DNA from: Candidatus Poribacteria bacterium
GTDB lineage: Bacteria; Poribacteria; WGA-4E; WGA-3G
Assembly (NCBI GenBank): GCA_022394755.1
Contig: JAGFCA010000126.1
Location: 1-42,040, forward strand
Direction of reading: 5' to 3'
Length of the DNA: 42,040 bases
The notes under the pieces are model-generated. The model saw nothing but the letters and a program-made list of their open reading frames with translations, was not told where the DNA came from and ran no database searches. A program made the position numbers and the translations under genes. This document shows positions 26,065-36,602 of this stretch, in pieces (the first letter of the stretch is position 1; each line of letters starts with the position of its first letter).

Positions 26065-28566
26065 CTATTTTACTATTACCATTTGTCTTGTGGCACTGAA
26101 GTCTGTTGCAGTCAATTCATAATAATATATTCCACTTGAAACATTTTCACCAAGTTCATTCTTTCCATCCCAATATGCAGCGTGGGTAGGTGATCGGTAT
26201 TGTCCTGGTTGTTGAAGTCCAATTTGTAATCGTCTTATCAATTGACCATTTGTAGTATAAATTCGGATTGTTACATCTGATGGTTTAGATAGTTCATACG
26301 GTATCCATGTTTCTGGATTGAATGGATTAGGGTAATTGGGTAGTAGGATCGTTGTTTTAGGAGTAAATGAATTCAAGAGTTGTTCAAGGAGGTATATACC
26401 ACTTACTGACTCTGGGTCTGTAAGATTATATATCTGTGCTTGAGTCAACCAGTTTTTGATGGAACTTTCCGTTAAAGCATCGTGATACGGCAATTGTGTT
26501 GGAGATGAAGCATTCCTATTAATTGCTGCAGCAACCTTGATAAGATCAGTAATATCAACAATACCATCAGCATTTACATCCGCTATATTTTCACCTATTT
26601 GATTGAAGTTTGTAGCAACTACAATCAAATCCTTAATATCAACAATGCCATCCCGATTAACATCAGCTGTTATTAAATTGGGTTGTATTATATCTTCAAA
26701 ATCCCAAATATATATCACACCACCCTCACCGGCAGATGCGACTGTTCTCCCATCACTACTTATCTCTAATTGACTAACACCATTCGGAATCCCAGTAAAT
26801 TGATGCTTAATTTCTGCAGTTCCAGGATCCCAAAATAATATACCGCCACCATCATAATTGGTACTACTAATTATGAACTTGCCATTAGGACTATATACAA
26901 TTCCACCGACACTACCATCAATCTGTTTAAGTTCTCTCTTAAGTGTTCCTGTTTCCACATCCCATAAATTCACAATACGTGATGAAAATACAGCTGCAAG
27001 AGTGTTTCCATTCGGACTGAACGCCAATGATCTAGCCCAAGAATAACGTACGTCAGGTCTTCTATTTTGTTTTCTCCTTGATAAATCCCATAGGAATATA
27101 CCTTGCCCTCCAGATGCGAGTATTTGACCATCAGGACTAAATGCTAAGCTATATGGATTATGTGTATCTCTAAAAAAGGTTGTCAGGTGATATCCAGTCT
27201 GTGAATCCCATAGACAGACCTTATCATCTTTACCAGCGGTGGCAAGCATTTTTCCATCTGGACTGAATATAACAGTATATATATCTCCGTTATGTCCCAA
27301 TATCTGAAGTTTAGTTTCTCCAGTTGCAGTATCCCATAACCGTACTGACCTGTCATAAAAACTCCCACTACTCGCTATAGTTTTACCATCTGGACTAAAG
27401 TCAATTGATTCAATATAATCTCTATGACCAATTAGTGTATTTATCTTTTTTCCGGTTGATGTTTCCCAAACGTGTATTTTATTATCCCAACTACTACCAA
27501 CTAACATATCCCCATTAGGACTCATGGCAAAACTGTCGAAACCGGTAGTATGTCCTGAAATCTGAGTGATGATTTCTAAAGTTTCAGCATTTCGAATATG
27601 TATAGTTCCATCAAGACTACTACTTGCTAAAAGGGTGCCATCAGGACTATATAGTACATTTTCTATCCAGTATGTATGATCAAGGAGCGTAGTTTTATAT
27701 GTACCATTGGACACATTCCACAAAACAACTGTACCGTCTTCTCCTGCACTTGCAAGCGTGTTTCCATCTGAACTAAAAGATACACTTTTGACTTTCTTTG
27801 TATGTCCAGAGAATGTGTTTATCAGTTCTCCAGTATCCGTATTCCATAAACGAATAGTGTTTTCTGACCAATCACTACCACCAGCAATTACTTTACCATC
27901 AGGACTAAATGCTATACTCTGGACACCATCTTTATGTCCGATGATTGATTTCATTATTTTATGTGATTCAACATCCCACAATATCACCTCATTTTCACCT
28001 TCTGTACAACTCGCAAGGAATTTTCCATTCGGACTAAAAATCACATCTGCAACACTGTCTGTATGTTCGGTAAAGATTTTCAATAGGACACCACTATTCA
28101 CATCCCATAATATCACTGATTCATCTGACCAACCTCCACAACTTGCAAGAAAATTTCCATCAGGACTGAATGCAAGTCCGAGGATTTCATACTGATGTCC
28201 CATTAATCTTTTGATCACTTCTCCTGTAGTAACATCCCAGAGTAATAATTGTCCATTGCGACTCCCACTTGCAAGCATCTTACCATCCGGACTGTATGAT
28301 ACACTTGCAACACCCTCTTGATGACCATTTAAAAGGTCAAGTTCTATACCAGAAAACACATCATAAATCCATATTCCAATTGGAGTTGTAACTGCAAGTT
28401 TCTTGTTATCAGGAGAAAACGCAATTTCTCCATATAACATGCCCTTACCAATTCTTAATTTTGCACGTTCTGGTAAATTCCATCTCATATAATCTTGTGC
28501 AGATATAGTGAGGGGTAAAGCAATTATAAGGAGTAGTAGGAAGTTAAAGTATCGTGTTATCTTCAT
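26065..28566 (-). CDS. Secreted WD40 protein 4 (subfamily A), dockerin and T9SS-type C-terminal domain
   Basis: 833 residues, signal peptide MKITRYFNFLLLLIIALPL cut near ISA-QDY. Fourteen blades run from IYDVFSG to IWDFEDI. The first half is unusually regular, with most blades ending LWD or LWN and opening with GH, while blade 7 is degenerate (IRNAETL). Dockerin-like loops lie at about 633-682 (DVNRDGIVDIKDL, DVNADGIVDITDL). The C-terminal domain starts near 741 and ends RQMVIVK, closely matching that of WD40 protein 3 in sequence (IRRLQIG-QQPG). The upstream gap is 51 bases, longer than most junctions, and no clear ribosome binding site is visible before the ATG, so initiation may be weak. 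Confidence 0.87.
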   Translation of the reverse strand: MKITRYFNFLLLLIIALPLTISAQDYMRWNLPERAKLRIGKGMLYGEIAFSPDNKKLAVTTPIGIWIYDVFSGIELDLLNGHQEGVASVSYSPDGKMLASGSRNGQLLLWDVTTGEVIKRLMGHQYEILGLAFSPDGNFLASCGGWSDESVILWDVNSGVLLKIFTEHTDSVADVIFSPNGKFLASCTEGENEVILWDVESHKIMKSIIGHKDGVQSIAFSPDGKVIAGGSDWSENTIRLWNTDTGELINTFSGHTKKVKSVSFSSDGNTLASAGEDGTVVLWNVSNGTYKTTLLDHTYWIENVLYSPDGTLLASSSLDGTIHIRNAETLEIITQISGHTTGFDSFAMSPNGDMLVGSSWDNKIHVWETSTGKKINTLIGHRDYIESIDFSPDGKTIASSGSFYDRSVRLWDTATGETKLQILGHNGDIYTVIFSPDGKMLATAGKDDKVCLWDSQTGYHLTTFFRDTHNPYSLAFSPDGQILASGGQGIFLWDLSRRKQNRRPDVRYSWARSLAFSPNGNTLAAVFSSRIVNLWDVETGTLKRELKQIDGSVGGIVYSPNGKFIISSTNYDGGGILFWDPGTAEIKHQFTGIPNGVSQLEISSDGRTVASAGEGGVIYIWDFEDIIQPNLITADVNRDGIVDIKDLIVVATNFNQIGENIADVNADGIVDITDLIKVAAAINRNASSPTQLPYHDALTESSIKNWLTQAQIYNLTDPESVSGIYLLEQLLNSFTPKTTILLPNYPNPFNPETWIPYELSKPSDVTIRIYTTNGQLIRRLQIGLQQPGQYRSPTHAAYWDGKNELGENVSSGIYYYELTATDFSATRQMVIVK

Positions 28567-28617
28567 AATATGTTGAATAATAGTATTTGCTTGAACTTGT
28601 TTAGAATAGTGTCTTAA

Positions 28618-31170
28618 CTACTTAATTATTAGCATACGTCGCGTTGCGGTGAATTCTCCCGCAGACATAGTATAGAAATATAAACCACTTGCAACAGGTT
28701 CGCCTTCATCATTCATTCCATTCCAATATACTGCTTTGTGACGGCTATGATAATTCCCAGCAGGTCTATACCCTAAATCTATATGTCTTACTAACTGACC
28801 ATTGGATGCATTGATCTGTATGGTAACGTCAGAGGATTTAGCTAACTGGAATGGAATCCAAGTTTCTGGGTTGAACGGGTTAGGAAAATTTGGCAATAGG
28901 GCAATCTTTTTAGGTGTTAGTCCAATCAAGAGTTGTTCAAGAAAAGCGACACCTCTACGGTATTTGTCAGACGTGTGATTGGAAGATTGAGCATGATTTA
29001 CACACATTTTAACTGTTTCAACAGTGAGTATATTGTTAGAAAATGCAGCTACAGGTGGTGCACTATTTAAATTCTCAATTTCTCCTGCCACCAATACAAA
29101 ATCTGTAACATCAACTACACCGTCGTTGTTCACATCTGCGATATTCTCAGTTCCAGCCTTACCAAATTGAGAGACCACAAAGATCAGGTCTTGTATATCC
29201 ACCACACCGTCTTTATTGACATCTTCTGGTATTATTGTAATCTTTTCGTCTTTACCAGTGATAGATTCCCAATCCCAGACCATAGCTGTTCCACCAGAAT
29301 TCACACTCACTAAATGGCTTCCATCAGCACTGAATGATATTTTATAATATTGTCCTGATAGTGGAGGAAGTGATTCACCCGATTGGACATCCCATAAACG
29401 TATACGGTTATCTGTATAACCGACACTTGCAAGTATCTCTCCGTTAGGACTAAGTGCAACACTTGTAACCGAATTGGGATGTCCCTTTAGTTGTCTAATT
29501 TGTTTGCCAGCACTAACATCCCATAATATCACTGTATTATCCTTACCTCCACTGGCAACTATATTTCCTTTAGGACTGTATGCGACACACTGTACTTCTG
29601 CATCATGACCTATAAATGTTGTAATCAGTTCCTGATTATTTACATCCCAAAGTCGAACAGTACAATCCAAACTTCCACTTAAGAGATAACGACTATCAGG
29701 ACTGAAAGCAATATCCCATAGACCCCCTTTATGTCCGTACAGTGTTCCTTTGTGTGTGCGACCCAGATGCCATAATTGCACGGTACCATCACTACTTCCG
29801 CTTGCAAGATATCTTCCATCAGGACTATAGGCAATAGATGCAATACCATAACCAGAGGCTTCATTTCCCAAATAACCCTTATTAGTTGCAAAGGGTACGC
29901 CTTGTTTTAAATTCCATAAACGGAATGACCATCCAATGTCACTTGCAAGAGTTTGACCATCTGGACTAAATGCTATTGCCCAATGTTTTTCTCCATGTTC
30001 ATTTAGTCTTGTATTATACTCACCACTTGAAATATCCCATAAATGAATTCCATGCCGTCCACCAATAGCAACAGTGCGATTCTTTGGAGATATCGCTAAT
30101 CCAAATAGTTGTGTAGCATGTCCTGGTATTGATAGTTTCTGCGCGCCTGTTTTCACATCCCAAAAAATTAATTCAGCTTGTGCTCCACTTACTAATGTTC
30201 GACCATCAGGACTGAAAGCAAGTGTTGAAATATCATAGGTGTGTGATGTCAGTTCAAATAGCATTTCCTTTGATTCGAAATCCCATAAGTAGAGATTATC
30301 GTTTTTAGCAATGGCAATTAATGACCCATCTGGACTGAAAACAGAATTAGGGGTTAGCGGTATAGCGGCTGCTCCAAGAAAACTCCCGGTTTCTATATCC
30401 CATTCATATACGCCACTTCTATTATAACCCACTGCTGCGAATTTGGTGCTATTCGGATAGAATATTATTTTTGCCACACCATCAGTATGTTTTTTATATG
30501 TGTATCGGTTTTCACCTGTTGTCGCATCCCATATACGTACAGACCTATCCCAACTACTGGTTACGAGGGTTTTTCCATCTGAACTAAACGCCATAGATGT
30601 AATAAGACTTGTATGACCTTCAAAAGTAGTTCTTGGTACTCCTCTGTTAACATCCCAAGAAGTCATTGAATAGTCTTTCTGATAATAGGATGAATTTGCA
30701 CTTACAAGTGTATTTCTATCCGGACTAAATATAACAGATCTAATAGAGTTACCATATAGTGGTATGCTCTTCACAGTATTCCATGTTGATGTGTCGATAA
30801 ATTGAACTGAATCAACCCCATCAAAATAAGAAATATTACTACCATCAAGACTGAACTCCATCTTTTCTATCTGTGAGTCTTGACCAGAATACAATCTCAA
30901 TGGTTTACCAGTATATGCATCATAAACCCATATCCCAATAGAACAGTCTACCTCTATATACTCTCCCTTAGGAGAATATAAGACCTTGTGAATTTGCCCT
31001 TTTCCAAGACGATATTTTGCTCCATCAGGTAAATTCCATTGAGAATATTCTTCTCCGATAACACTTGTTACATTTAAGGTGGTTAACATGAGAAGAATAA
31101 GGCAGGTATGGATTCCAAATGATAATTTGGATATTTCTTTTTTTAGAGATACTTGAATTATTGTTTTCAT
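28618..31170 (-). CDS. Secreted WD40 protein 5 (subfamily B), dockerin and T9SS-type C-terminal domain
   Basis: 850 residues from ATG 31170. The frame can be read back to a TTG at 31251, but that lies upstream of the likely transcription start, and the signal sequence (FGIHTCLILLMLTTLNVTSVIG) begins only after the ATG. The signal region is longer than in the paralogues. Fourteen blades run from VYDAYTG to VWDWESI, with blade 2 lacking WD (FIDTSTW) and blade 10 ending LWHLGRTH. Dockerin-like loops lie at about 649-697 (DVNKDGVVDIQDL, DVNNDGVVDVTDF). The C-terminal domain starts near 755 and ends RRMLIIK. It is the first gene of the downstream transcription unit. Confidence 0.87.
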   Translation of the reverse strand: MKTIIQVSLKKEISKLSFGIHTCLILLMLTTLNVTSVIGEEYSQWNLPDGAKYRLGKGQIHKVLYSPKGEYIEVDCSIGIWVYDAYTGKPLRLYSGQDSQIEKMEFSLDGSNISYFDGVDSVQFIDTSTWNTVKSIPLYGNSIRSVIFSPDRNTLVSANSSYYQKDYSMTSWDVNRGVPRTTFEGHTSLITSMAFSSDGKTLVTSSWDRSVRIWDATTGENRYTYKKHTDGVAKIIFYPNSTKFAAVGYNRSGVYEWDIETGSFLGAAAIPLTPNSVFSPDGSLIAIAKNDNLYLWDFESKEMLFELTSHTYDISTLAFSPDGRTLVSGAQAELIFWDVKTGAQKLSIPGHATQLFGLAISPKNRTVAIGGRHGIHLWDISSGEYNTRLNEHGEKHWAIAFSPDGQTLASDIGWSFRLWNLKQGVPFATNKGYLGNEASGYGIASIAYSPDGRYLASGSSDGTVQLWHLGRTHKGTLYGHKGGLWDIAFSPDSRYLLSGSLDCTVRLWDVNNQELITTFIGHDAEVQCVAYSPKGNIVASGGKDNTVILWDVSAGKQIRQLKGHPNSVTSVALSPNGEILASVGYTDNRIRLWDVQSGESLPPLSGQYYKISFSADGSHLVSVNSGGTAMVWDWESITGKDEKITIIPEDVNKDGVVDIQDLIFVVSQFGKAGTENIADVNNDGVVDVTDFVLVAGEIENLNSAPPVAAFSNNILTVETVKMCVNHAQSSNHTSDKYRRGVAFLEQLLIGLTPKKIALLPNFPNPFNPETWIPFQLAKSSDVTIQINASNGQLVRHIDLGYRPAGNYHSRHKAVYWNGMNDEGEPVASGLYFYTMSAGEFTATRRMLIIK

Positions 31171-31236
31171 ATTTAGATCTTTTAAATGATATGTTGTGTA
31201 GAATTGATAGAGAGTATTGCCATAAAACTTTATGAG

Positions 31237-31265
31237 CAAATACAATGCCAAATGGTTAATGTCAA
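31237..31265 (-). promoter_or_regulatory. Candidate promoter of the downstream WD40 transcription unit
   Basis: On the minus strand a perfect TTGACA (31265-31260), a 17-base spacer and TATTTG (31242-31237) are followed by ATG 31170 about 65 bases after the expected start. The -10 is weak (three matches). The position, in the only long gap of the array, supports it. Confidence 0.45.
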
Positions 31266-31467
31266 TAAATATGTTTCAAAGTGAATAAAAAACTATCCAC
31301 TTATATATTGGATATTTGTATAAAATTATAAATATTATCTGTAGGAACAAATCTGTAACCCAATCTACCAACAGACCTTAGAGGTTTTAAATAGATTATT
31401 TCTTAGGGATAGTTGAGGATTAGAATTGTTGTGTATTTGAAAAGGTATAAGAAAAGTGTGATGTTAC

Positions 31468-31551
31468 AAGGAGGAGAGGTTTATGACAACACTTGCACAA
31501 GAATGTGCATAAGTGATAAAGAGTGTACGATATTGGGCATACAATAACTAA
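31468..31551 (+). pseudogene. Orphan translation start with a nine-codon frame, possible gene remnant
   Basis: AAGGAGGAGAGG (31468-31479) sits ideally before an ATG at 31483, but the frame MTTLAQECA stops at TAA 31510-31512. Reading on past the stop gives VIKSVRYWAYNN up to TAA 31549-31551, next to the WD40 gene end. GCACA-AGAA-TGTGC forms a small hairpin across the frame. It may be a decayed gene start, a leader peptide or chance. The rest of 31266-31467 shows nothing I can assign. Confidence 0.3.
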
Positions 31552-34080
31552 TTACTTTTGTATTAGCATTTTTCGAGTTTTTATATATTTCGCTGCAGTA
31601 AATGTATAATAATATACACCGCTTGCAACGGGTTCACCCAGATCGTTCTTCCCATCCCAATAGGCAGCGCGAGTACGTTCTTGGTATATACCTGCTTGTT
31701 GAATTCCCAATCCTATAGTACGAATCAATTGACCATTTGACGCGTATATACGGATTGTAACATCTGTTGTTTCAGAAAGTCTAAACGGTATCCAAGTTTC
31801 AGGATTGAATGGATTGGGATAATTGGGTAGAAGAACTGTCGTTTTAGGAATAAATGAAGCTATGAGTATTTCAAGATTTGAAATCCCCATCTGTGTAACT
31901 GGATCGTTATTCTTAAGTTGTTGTATATCGGCAATCCATCTTTGAATGGATTCTGCATTTAGAGTCGGGGCAGCAATTCCATTATTAATTGCAGCAGCAA
32001 CTACAATTAAATCAGTAATATCAACAATACCATCCTGATTTACATCTGCAACATTTTCTCCAACCTGACCGAAATTTGCTGCCACTAAAATCAGATCGTG
32101 AATATCAACAATACCATCCTGATTTATATCTTCTACAACTCCGTGTGATCCAATAAGGTTTGGATAATCCCACAACAATATTGAGCCACCTTGAGATAAA
32201 GTTGCAAGTGTAGTCCCATCAGGACTAAAAACCAAATCCTTCATCCCTGTCGGAATGTTTGTTAAATGTAATTTTAGCATACCCGTGGATGTATCCCAAA
32301 ACCGCAGTGTGTCATCCCCGAGTAACGCATTGGTAATTATCGTCTCTCCATCAGGACTAAACCTAACTCCTAAATTCCTTCCCGAATGACCCGTCTCGAT
32401 TGTTCTAATCATCTCTTCGGTATAAACATCCCAGACATATACTGTCATATCAGATCCGGCTTTAACAACCATTCTTCCATCAGGACTGAATGCTAAGTTG
32501 TAGATTTTCTGATAGGGGCCAGATAGTGAAGTCTGTATTTTTTTATTTAACACATTCCATAAATCTACTCCTCTGTATCTCCCAACCGCAATAGTACGGT
32601 TATCGGAACTGAATGCAATACTTGGATATTCATCTCTATCACGAGAGATTGTCAGAATTGAGTGTCCAGTATGAGAATTACGAATCGTTGCATTACCAAG
32701 ACTACAAGCACCCAATATACTACCATCTTGACTGTAAATGAGATTATAGTTTCCAAATCTACCACCCTGAAAAACGGCAACAGACTCGGCAGTTGTATAA
32801 TCCGATATTCGAATAGTGTGATCACCATAATGCCAAACATTATCTCTGCCACGTTCAGCACTACTGGCTATCGTCTTACCATCTGGACTAAAGGCAATCG
32901 AACGTATCTCACCAGTATGTCCTTTGATAGTTGTTGTATTTTTCCCAGTGGATGTATCCCAAATACGAACAGTTCTATCCCAACATCCTGTTGCTAAATG
33001 TCTTCCATCTGGGCTATAATCAATTTCTGTCGCCCAGGCAGTATGTCCAGTAATTTCAACCCTTGGTTGAAGGGAATCAATATCCCATAGTATTATAGTG
33101 CCATCCAGACTTCCACTTGCAAGTGTATTTCCATCAGGACTGAATGTAATACTCTGTATGACATATCTATGTTTTAGCAATGTTGTCTTATACGCGCCAG
33201 TGTCAGCATCCCACAAACAGATTGTGCTATCCGTTCCTGCACTTGCAAGCAGATTTCCATCGGGACTGAAGGCAACACTATTGATATCCTTTGTATGACC
33301 CTTTAATTTCTTAATCAGTTCTCCAGAACTTGTATCCCAAACTGATATATCAGCATTGTTTCCCCAATAACCTCCATTACAACTTGCAATTTTTCTTCCA
33401 TCCGGACTAAATGCTATTTCTTTTATTCCATATACATTTATGTGTTCCCCAGTGGCAATTGGAATGATAAGTTTGTCATTAGATACATCCCATAACTTTA
33501 TACCGTATAAATCATCATCACCAGCGGAAGCGAGAATCTTTCCATCCGGACTAAAACGAATATATTCCACTGCATCTTCATGTGCAAATATCGACCTTAA
33601 GAAACCGCCTGTATTAACATCCCAAAGGCTAATTGTTTTATCATGTCCACCTGCAGTAGCAAGGATATTTCCATCACGGTTAAATGCCACGTTTGGAATT
33701 TCTCGTGAGTGTCCTGTATTAGTTCTTTTTAAATTACCTGTTTCAACATCCCACAAGTAAAAATCTGTGTCTCTAACACTGGCAATTGTTTTCCCGTCTG
33801 GACTAAAAGCAATACTATTGACATTGCCATTCTTATCAGTAATTAGATTGACTTCTTTACCACTATAACTATCATAAATCCATATACCCTCAGCACTTGC
33901 AACCGCCAGCAGAGAACTATCTGGTGAAAAGGCGATGTTCCCAGAAATCAGACCTTTACCAATTCGCATCTTCACACCAGACGGAAGATTCCATTTTGTA
34001 TAATCTTCAGAGTAAGTAATAGATTGGATTGAAAAGGCAATGAGAATGATAAGTACTGTTATCAATTGTCTATAATTCAT
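31552..34080 (-). CDS. Secreted WD40 protein 6 (subfamily A), dockerin and T9SS-type C-terminal domain
   Basis: 842 residues, signal peptide MNYRQLITVLIILIAFSIQS cut near TYS-EDY. Fourteen blades run from IYDSYSG to LWDYPNL. Blades 9 and 10 are degenerate (ISDYTTA, IRNSHTG). Blades 4 and 5 carry short insertions (DDLYGIKLWD, NGGYWGNNADISVWD). Dockerin-like loops lie at about 650-697 (DINQDGIVDIHDL, DVNQDGIVDITDL), and the C-terminal domain starts near 749 and ends RKMLIQK. The last 230 bases are about 90% identical to WD40 protein 8. It is the last gene of the upstream transcription unit, followed by the 381-base gap. AAGG before the ATG overlaps the preceding TAA. Confidence 0.88.
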   Translation of the reverse strand: MNYRQLITVLIILIAFSIQSITYSEDYTKWNLPSGVKMRIGKGLISGNIAFSPDSSLLAVASAEGIWIYDSYSGKEVNLITDKNGNVNSIAFSPDGKTIASVRDTDFYLWDVETGNLKRTNTGHSREIPNVAFNRDGNILATAGGHDKTISLWDVNTGGFLRSIFAHEDAVEYIRFSPDGKILASAGDDDLYGIKLWDVSNDKLIIPIATGEHINVYGIKEIAFSPDGRKIASCNGGYWGNNADISVWDTSSGELIKKLKGHTKDINSVAFSPDGNLLASAGTDSTICLWDADTGAYKTTLLKHRYVIQSITFSPDGNTLASGSLDGTIILWDIDSLQPRVEITGHTAWATEIDYSPDGRHLATGCWDRTVRIWDTSTGKNTTTIKGHTGEIRSIAFSPDGKTIASSAERGRDNVWHYGDHTIRISDYTTAESVAVFQGGRFGNYNLIYSQDGSILGACSLGNATIRNSHTGHSILTISRDRDEYPSIAFSSDNRTIAVGRYRGVDLWNVLNKKIQTSLSGPYQKIYNLAFSPDGRMVVKAGSDMTVYVWDVYTEEMIRTIETGHSGRNLGVRFSPDGETIITNALLGDDTLRFWDTSTGMLKLHLTNIPTGMKDLVFSPDGTTLATLSQGGSILLWDYPNLIGSHGVVEDINQDGIVDIHDLILVAANFGQVGENVADVNQDGIVDITDLIVVAAAINNGIAAPTLNAESIQRWIADIQQLKNNDPVTQMGISNLEILIASFIPKTTVLLPNYPNPFNPETWIPFRLSETTDVTIRIYASNGQLIRTIGLGIQQAGIYQERTRAAYWDGKNDLGEPVASGVYYYTFTAAKYIKTRKMLIQK

Positions 34081-34088
34081 TATACACC

Positions 34089-36593
34089 TTACTTCCTTAT
34101 GACCATTCGTTTTGTGGTAGTGATTGTCCCTGCCTTCATCGTATAGAAATAAACACCACTTGCTACGGGTTCTCCAGTTTCGTTCATTCCATCCCAGTAG
34201 GCTGCCTTTCTAATGTCTTGATATATTCCGCTTGATTTATATCCTAATTTCAGGCTTCGTACCAAATTTCCATCAGTTGAATAGATATTTATTGAGACAT
34301 CGGCAGGCTGATGTAACTGGAATGGTATCCATGTTTCTGGATTAAAGGGGTTTGGGTAATTTTTCAGCAACATAGTTTTACTTGGTATAAGAGTACTCAA
34401 TAATGTTTCAAGTATGATTCTACCTTTCTGATAGACTGGCAGATTTGATGTAACATACTTTGAATTATCCAACCATTGTTCTACATCTAATGCCGATAGA
34501 ATTGGATTAGGTTGTTGAAACTTGGCAGGTGCATCACCAACATCTTGAAGAGCAGCAGCAACAATCAGTAAATCCTCTATTGTTATTGTTTCATCTCCAT
34601 TTACATCTGCAGGGTTATTATTGCTGGATTGACCAATATTTGAAGCGACGTAAATGAGATCTTGTATATTGACATGTCCATCCTTGTTCACATCTTCAAC
34701 TAATTGTTCAGCGGAATTACCAAATTCATTAAAATCCCAGACCAACAGAGTTCCATCATAACTTGCACTTACGAGAGTTTCTCCATCTGGACTAAAGCCG
34801 ATATCATTAATCTGTTCTACATGTCCTGTATATGTTTTTTTCAACTCACCCGTGTGGACATCCCAAAGTCTGACCGTTGGATCCTCACGTTTACTACAAC
34901 TGGCGAGAGTGTTCCCGTCAGGACTAAATGCTACCCTGACTACCTCGTCTGTATGTCCAATGAAGGTTTGCAGGTAATTTCCTGTATCAATATCCCATAA
35001 TATTATCGACTTATCTTCACTTCCACTTGCTAAGTATGTCCCATCAGGATTGAAAGCTACACAATTTACTATTTCAGTGTGTCCATTAAGAGTTAACAGA
35101 TGAGATTCAGCATCAACATCCCAGAGTTTTATAGTTTTATCTCCACTTCCACTGGCAAGTATACGATTATTTGGATGAAAAGTAATGGATGTAATTCCTG
35201 CTGTATGTCCAGTAAGTATTCCTTTTCGTGTACGGCCTTCATACCACAATTGAATGGTATTATTGTAATTTCCACCAGCGAGTAAATTGCCATCTGAACT
35301 AAATTCAACACAAGAAAATCCAGAGAATCTTGTCCAATTTTCACTTTCAAGACTATGTAATATAGCTAATGGAGTACCACTTGATATCTCCCATAAAACA
35401 ATACTTCCATGAACGGTTGTTACAAGAGTTGTTCCGTAAGGATTTATGTCTAAACCAAATTGATGTGCATACCGTTCTATATGAAATTCATTGTTTTCTG
35501 TCCATGTGTTGGTATTCCAGAAGTGTATTCTTCTTGAACTAATAGAAACCATGAGATTCCTATTTGGATGAAAATCGATTTCTTGCATTGAGATTAAATG
35601 TCCTTCAATTGTCAATTTAGGTTCCCAGAATTCAGTGTCCCATATTGTCAACCCATCTATACCTCCACAGGCAATAGTTTTGCCATCAGGACTAAATGAG
35701 ATTGCATTGTTACCCCACTCATAGTTGCCAAGTTCGGTAATAAAGTTTCCAGTAGTTCCATCCCACAACTTCAATCCCGTTTGTCCAGAGGTTGATATTA
35801 GATTACCTTCAGGACTAAATGCTATTGAATTAACAGAACCTGCAAAGACATCAAAATTTCTATTTCCAGTTGAAACATCCCATGACAGAAGAGAACCTTG
35901 TGAACTCAAAAGTAGTGTATCACCATCAGGTGTAAAAGACAGACCATTAACTCTATAGATATAAGTTGACAATACAGATATCGGTATACCCATTCCAACA
36001 TCCCATAACTGTAGGACATTTTCAGAATCTACAGAAGCGATTATCGAACCATTTGGGTTAAAAGTAATTTCTCTAATCCAACCTGTATGACCTATAAGCG
36101 TATTTATTTTAATTCCAGTAGTAAGATCCCATAGATTTATTACATTCTTGTTACCAACAGCAAGTATATTTCCATCCTGACTAAAAGCAACTTGCTGAAT
36201 TTCTATTGTCGGTTCCTCAATAGTATAAATTGCAGTCCTATCACCTAAATTCCGTATTGTAAATATATCTTCACTGTCAAAAGTAATATACCTTTTGCCA
36301 TCTGGACTGATACCTAAGCTGGAACCCAATCTGATACTATACCATCGGTCTTCAGGTATAAAATCTAATTCAATTCCGGTGTGAACATCATAGTCCCATA
36401 GACCGATTTTAGTGTCGACAATTAATCTATTTCCGTCAGATGTGAATTTTACCCCTGATATATTGCCTTTTCCTATACGATATAGTGCCCCTTCTGGTAA
36501 ACCCCATTGCGTATAATCTTGTGCAAAACTGGGTAACAGAAAATGGAAAGCAACTAATTGAAATAGAATTGTTATGAATCGAGTCATCTTCAT
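34089..36593 (-). CDS. Secreted WD40 protein 7 (subfamily B), dockerin and T9SS-type C-terminal domain
   Basis: 834 residues, signal peptide with FITILFQLVAFHFLLPSFA, cut before QDY. Blades run from DYDVHTG to VWDFNEF, fourteen in all. Blade 2 is IRNLGDR, blade 8 FWNTNTW, and blade 10 ends LWYEGRTRKG. The last four blades are the most canonical. Dockerin-like loops lie at about 632-681: the first is DVNKDGHVNIQDL, and the second, DVNGDETITIEDL, has Glu in place of the usual Gly after the Asp, so calcium binding there may be weaker. The C-terminal domain (from about 740, LLKNYPNPFNPETWIPFQL) ends KRMVIRK. A weak AGGT precedes the ATG by about ten bases. Confidence 0.87.
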   Translation of the reverse strand: MKMTRFITILFQLVAFHFLLPSFAQDYTQWGLPEGALYRIGKGNISGVKFTSDGNRLIVDTKIGLWDYDVHTGIELDFIPEDRWYSIRLGSSLGISPDGKRYITFDSEDIFTIRNLGDRTAIYTIEEPTIEIQQVAFSQDGNILAVGNKNVINLWDLTTGIKINTLIGHTGWIREITFNPNGSIIASVDSENVLQLWDVGMGIPISVLSTYIYRVNGLSFTPDGDTLLLSSQGSLLSWDVSTGNRNFDVFAGSVNSIAFSPEGNLISTSGQTGLKLWDGTTGNFITELGNYEWGNNAISFSPDGKTIACGGIDGLTIWDTEFWEPKLTIEGHLISMQEIDFHPNRNLMVSISSRRIHFWNTNTWTENNEFHIERYAHQFGLDINPYGTTLVTTVHGSIVLWEISSGTPLAILHSLESENWTRFSGFSCVEFSSDGNLLAGGNYNNTIQLWYEGRTRKGILTGHTAGITSITFHPNNRILASGSGDKTIKLWDVDAESHLLTLNGHTEIVNCVAFNPDGTYLASGSEDKSIILWDIDTGNYLQTFIGHTDEVVRVAFSPDGNTLASCSKREDPTVRLWDVHTGELKKTYTGHVEQINDIGFSPDGETLVSASYDGTLLVWDFNEFGNSAEQLVEDVNKDGHVNIQDLIYVASNIGQSSNNNPADVNGDETITIEDLLIVAAALQDVGDAPAKFQQPNPILSALDVEQWLDNSKYVTSNLPVYQKGRIILETLLSTLIPSKTMLLKNYPNPFNPETWIPFQLHQPADVSINIYSTDGNLVRSLKLGYKSSGIYQDIRKAAYWDGMNETGEPVASGVYFYTMKAGTITTTKRMVIRK

Positions 36594-36602
36594 ATTATAT
36601 AC

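Noticed and set aside
28618..31251. TTG at 31251 as start of WD40 gene 5
   Set aside because: It would lie upstream of the likely transcription start, has no ribosome binding site, and adds 27 residues before a normal signal peptide that begins after ATG 31170.
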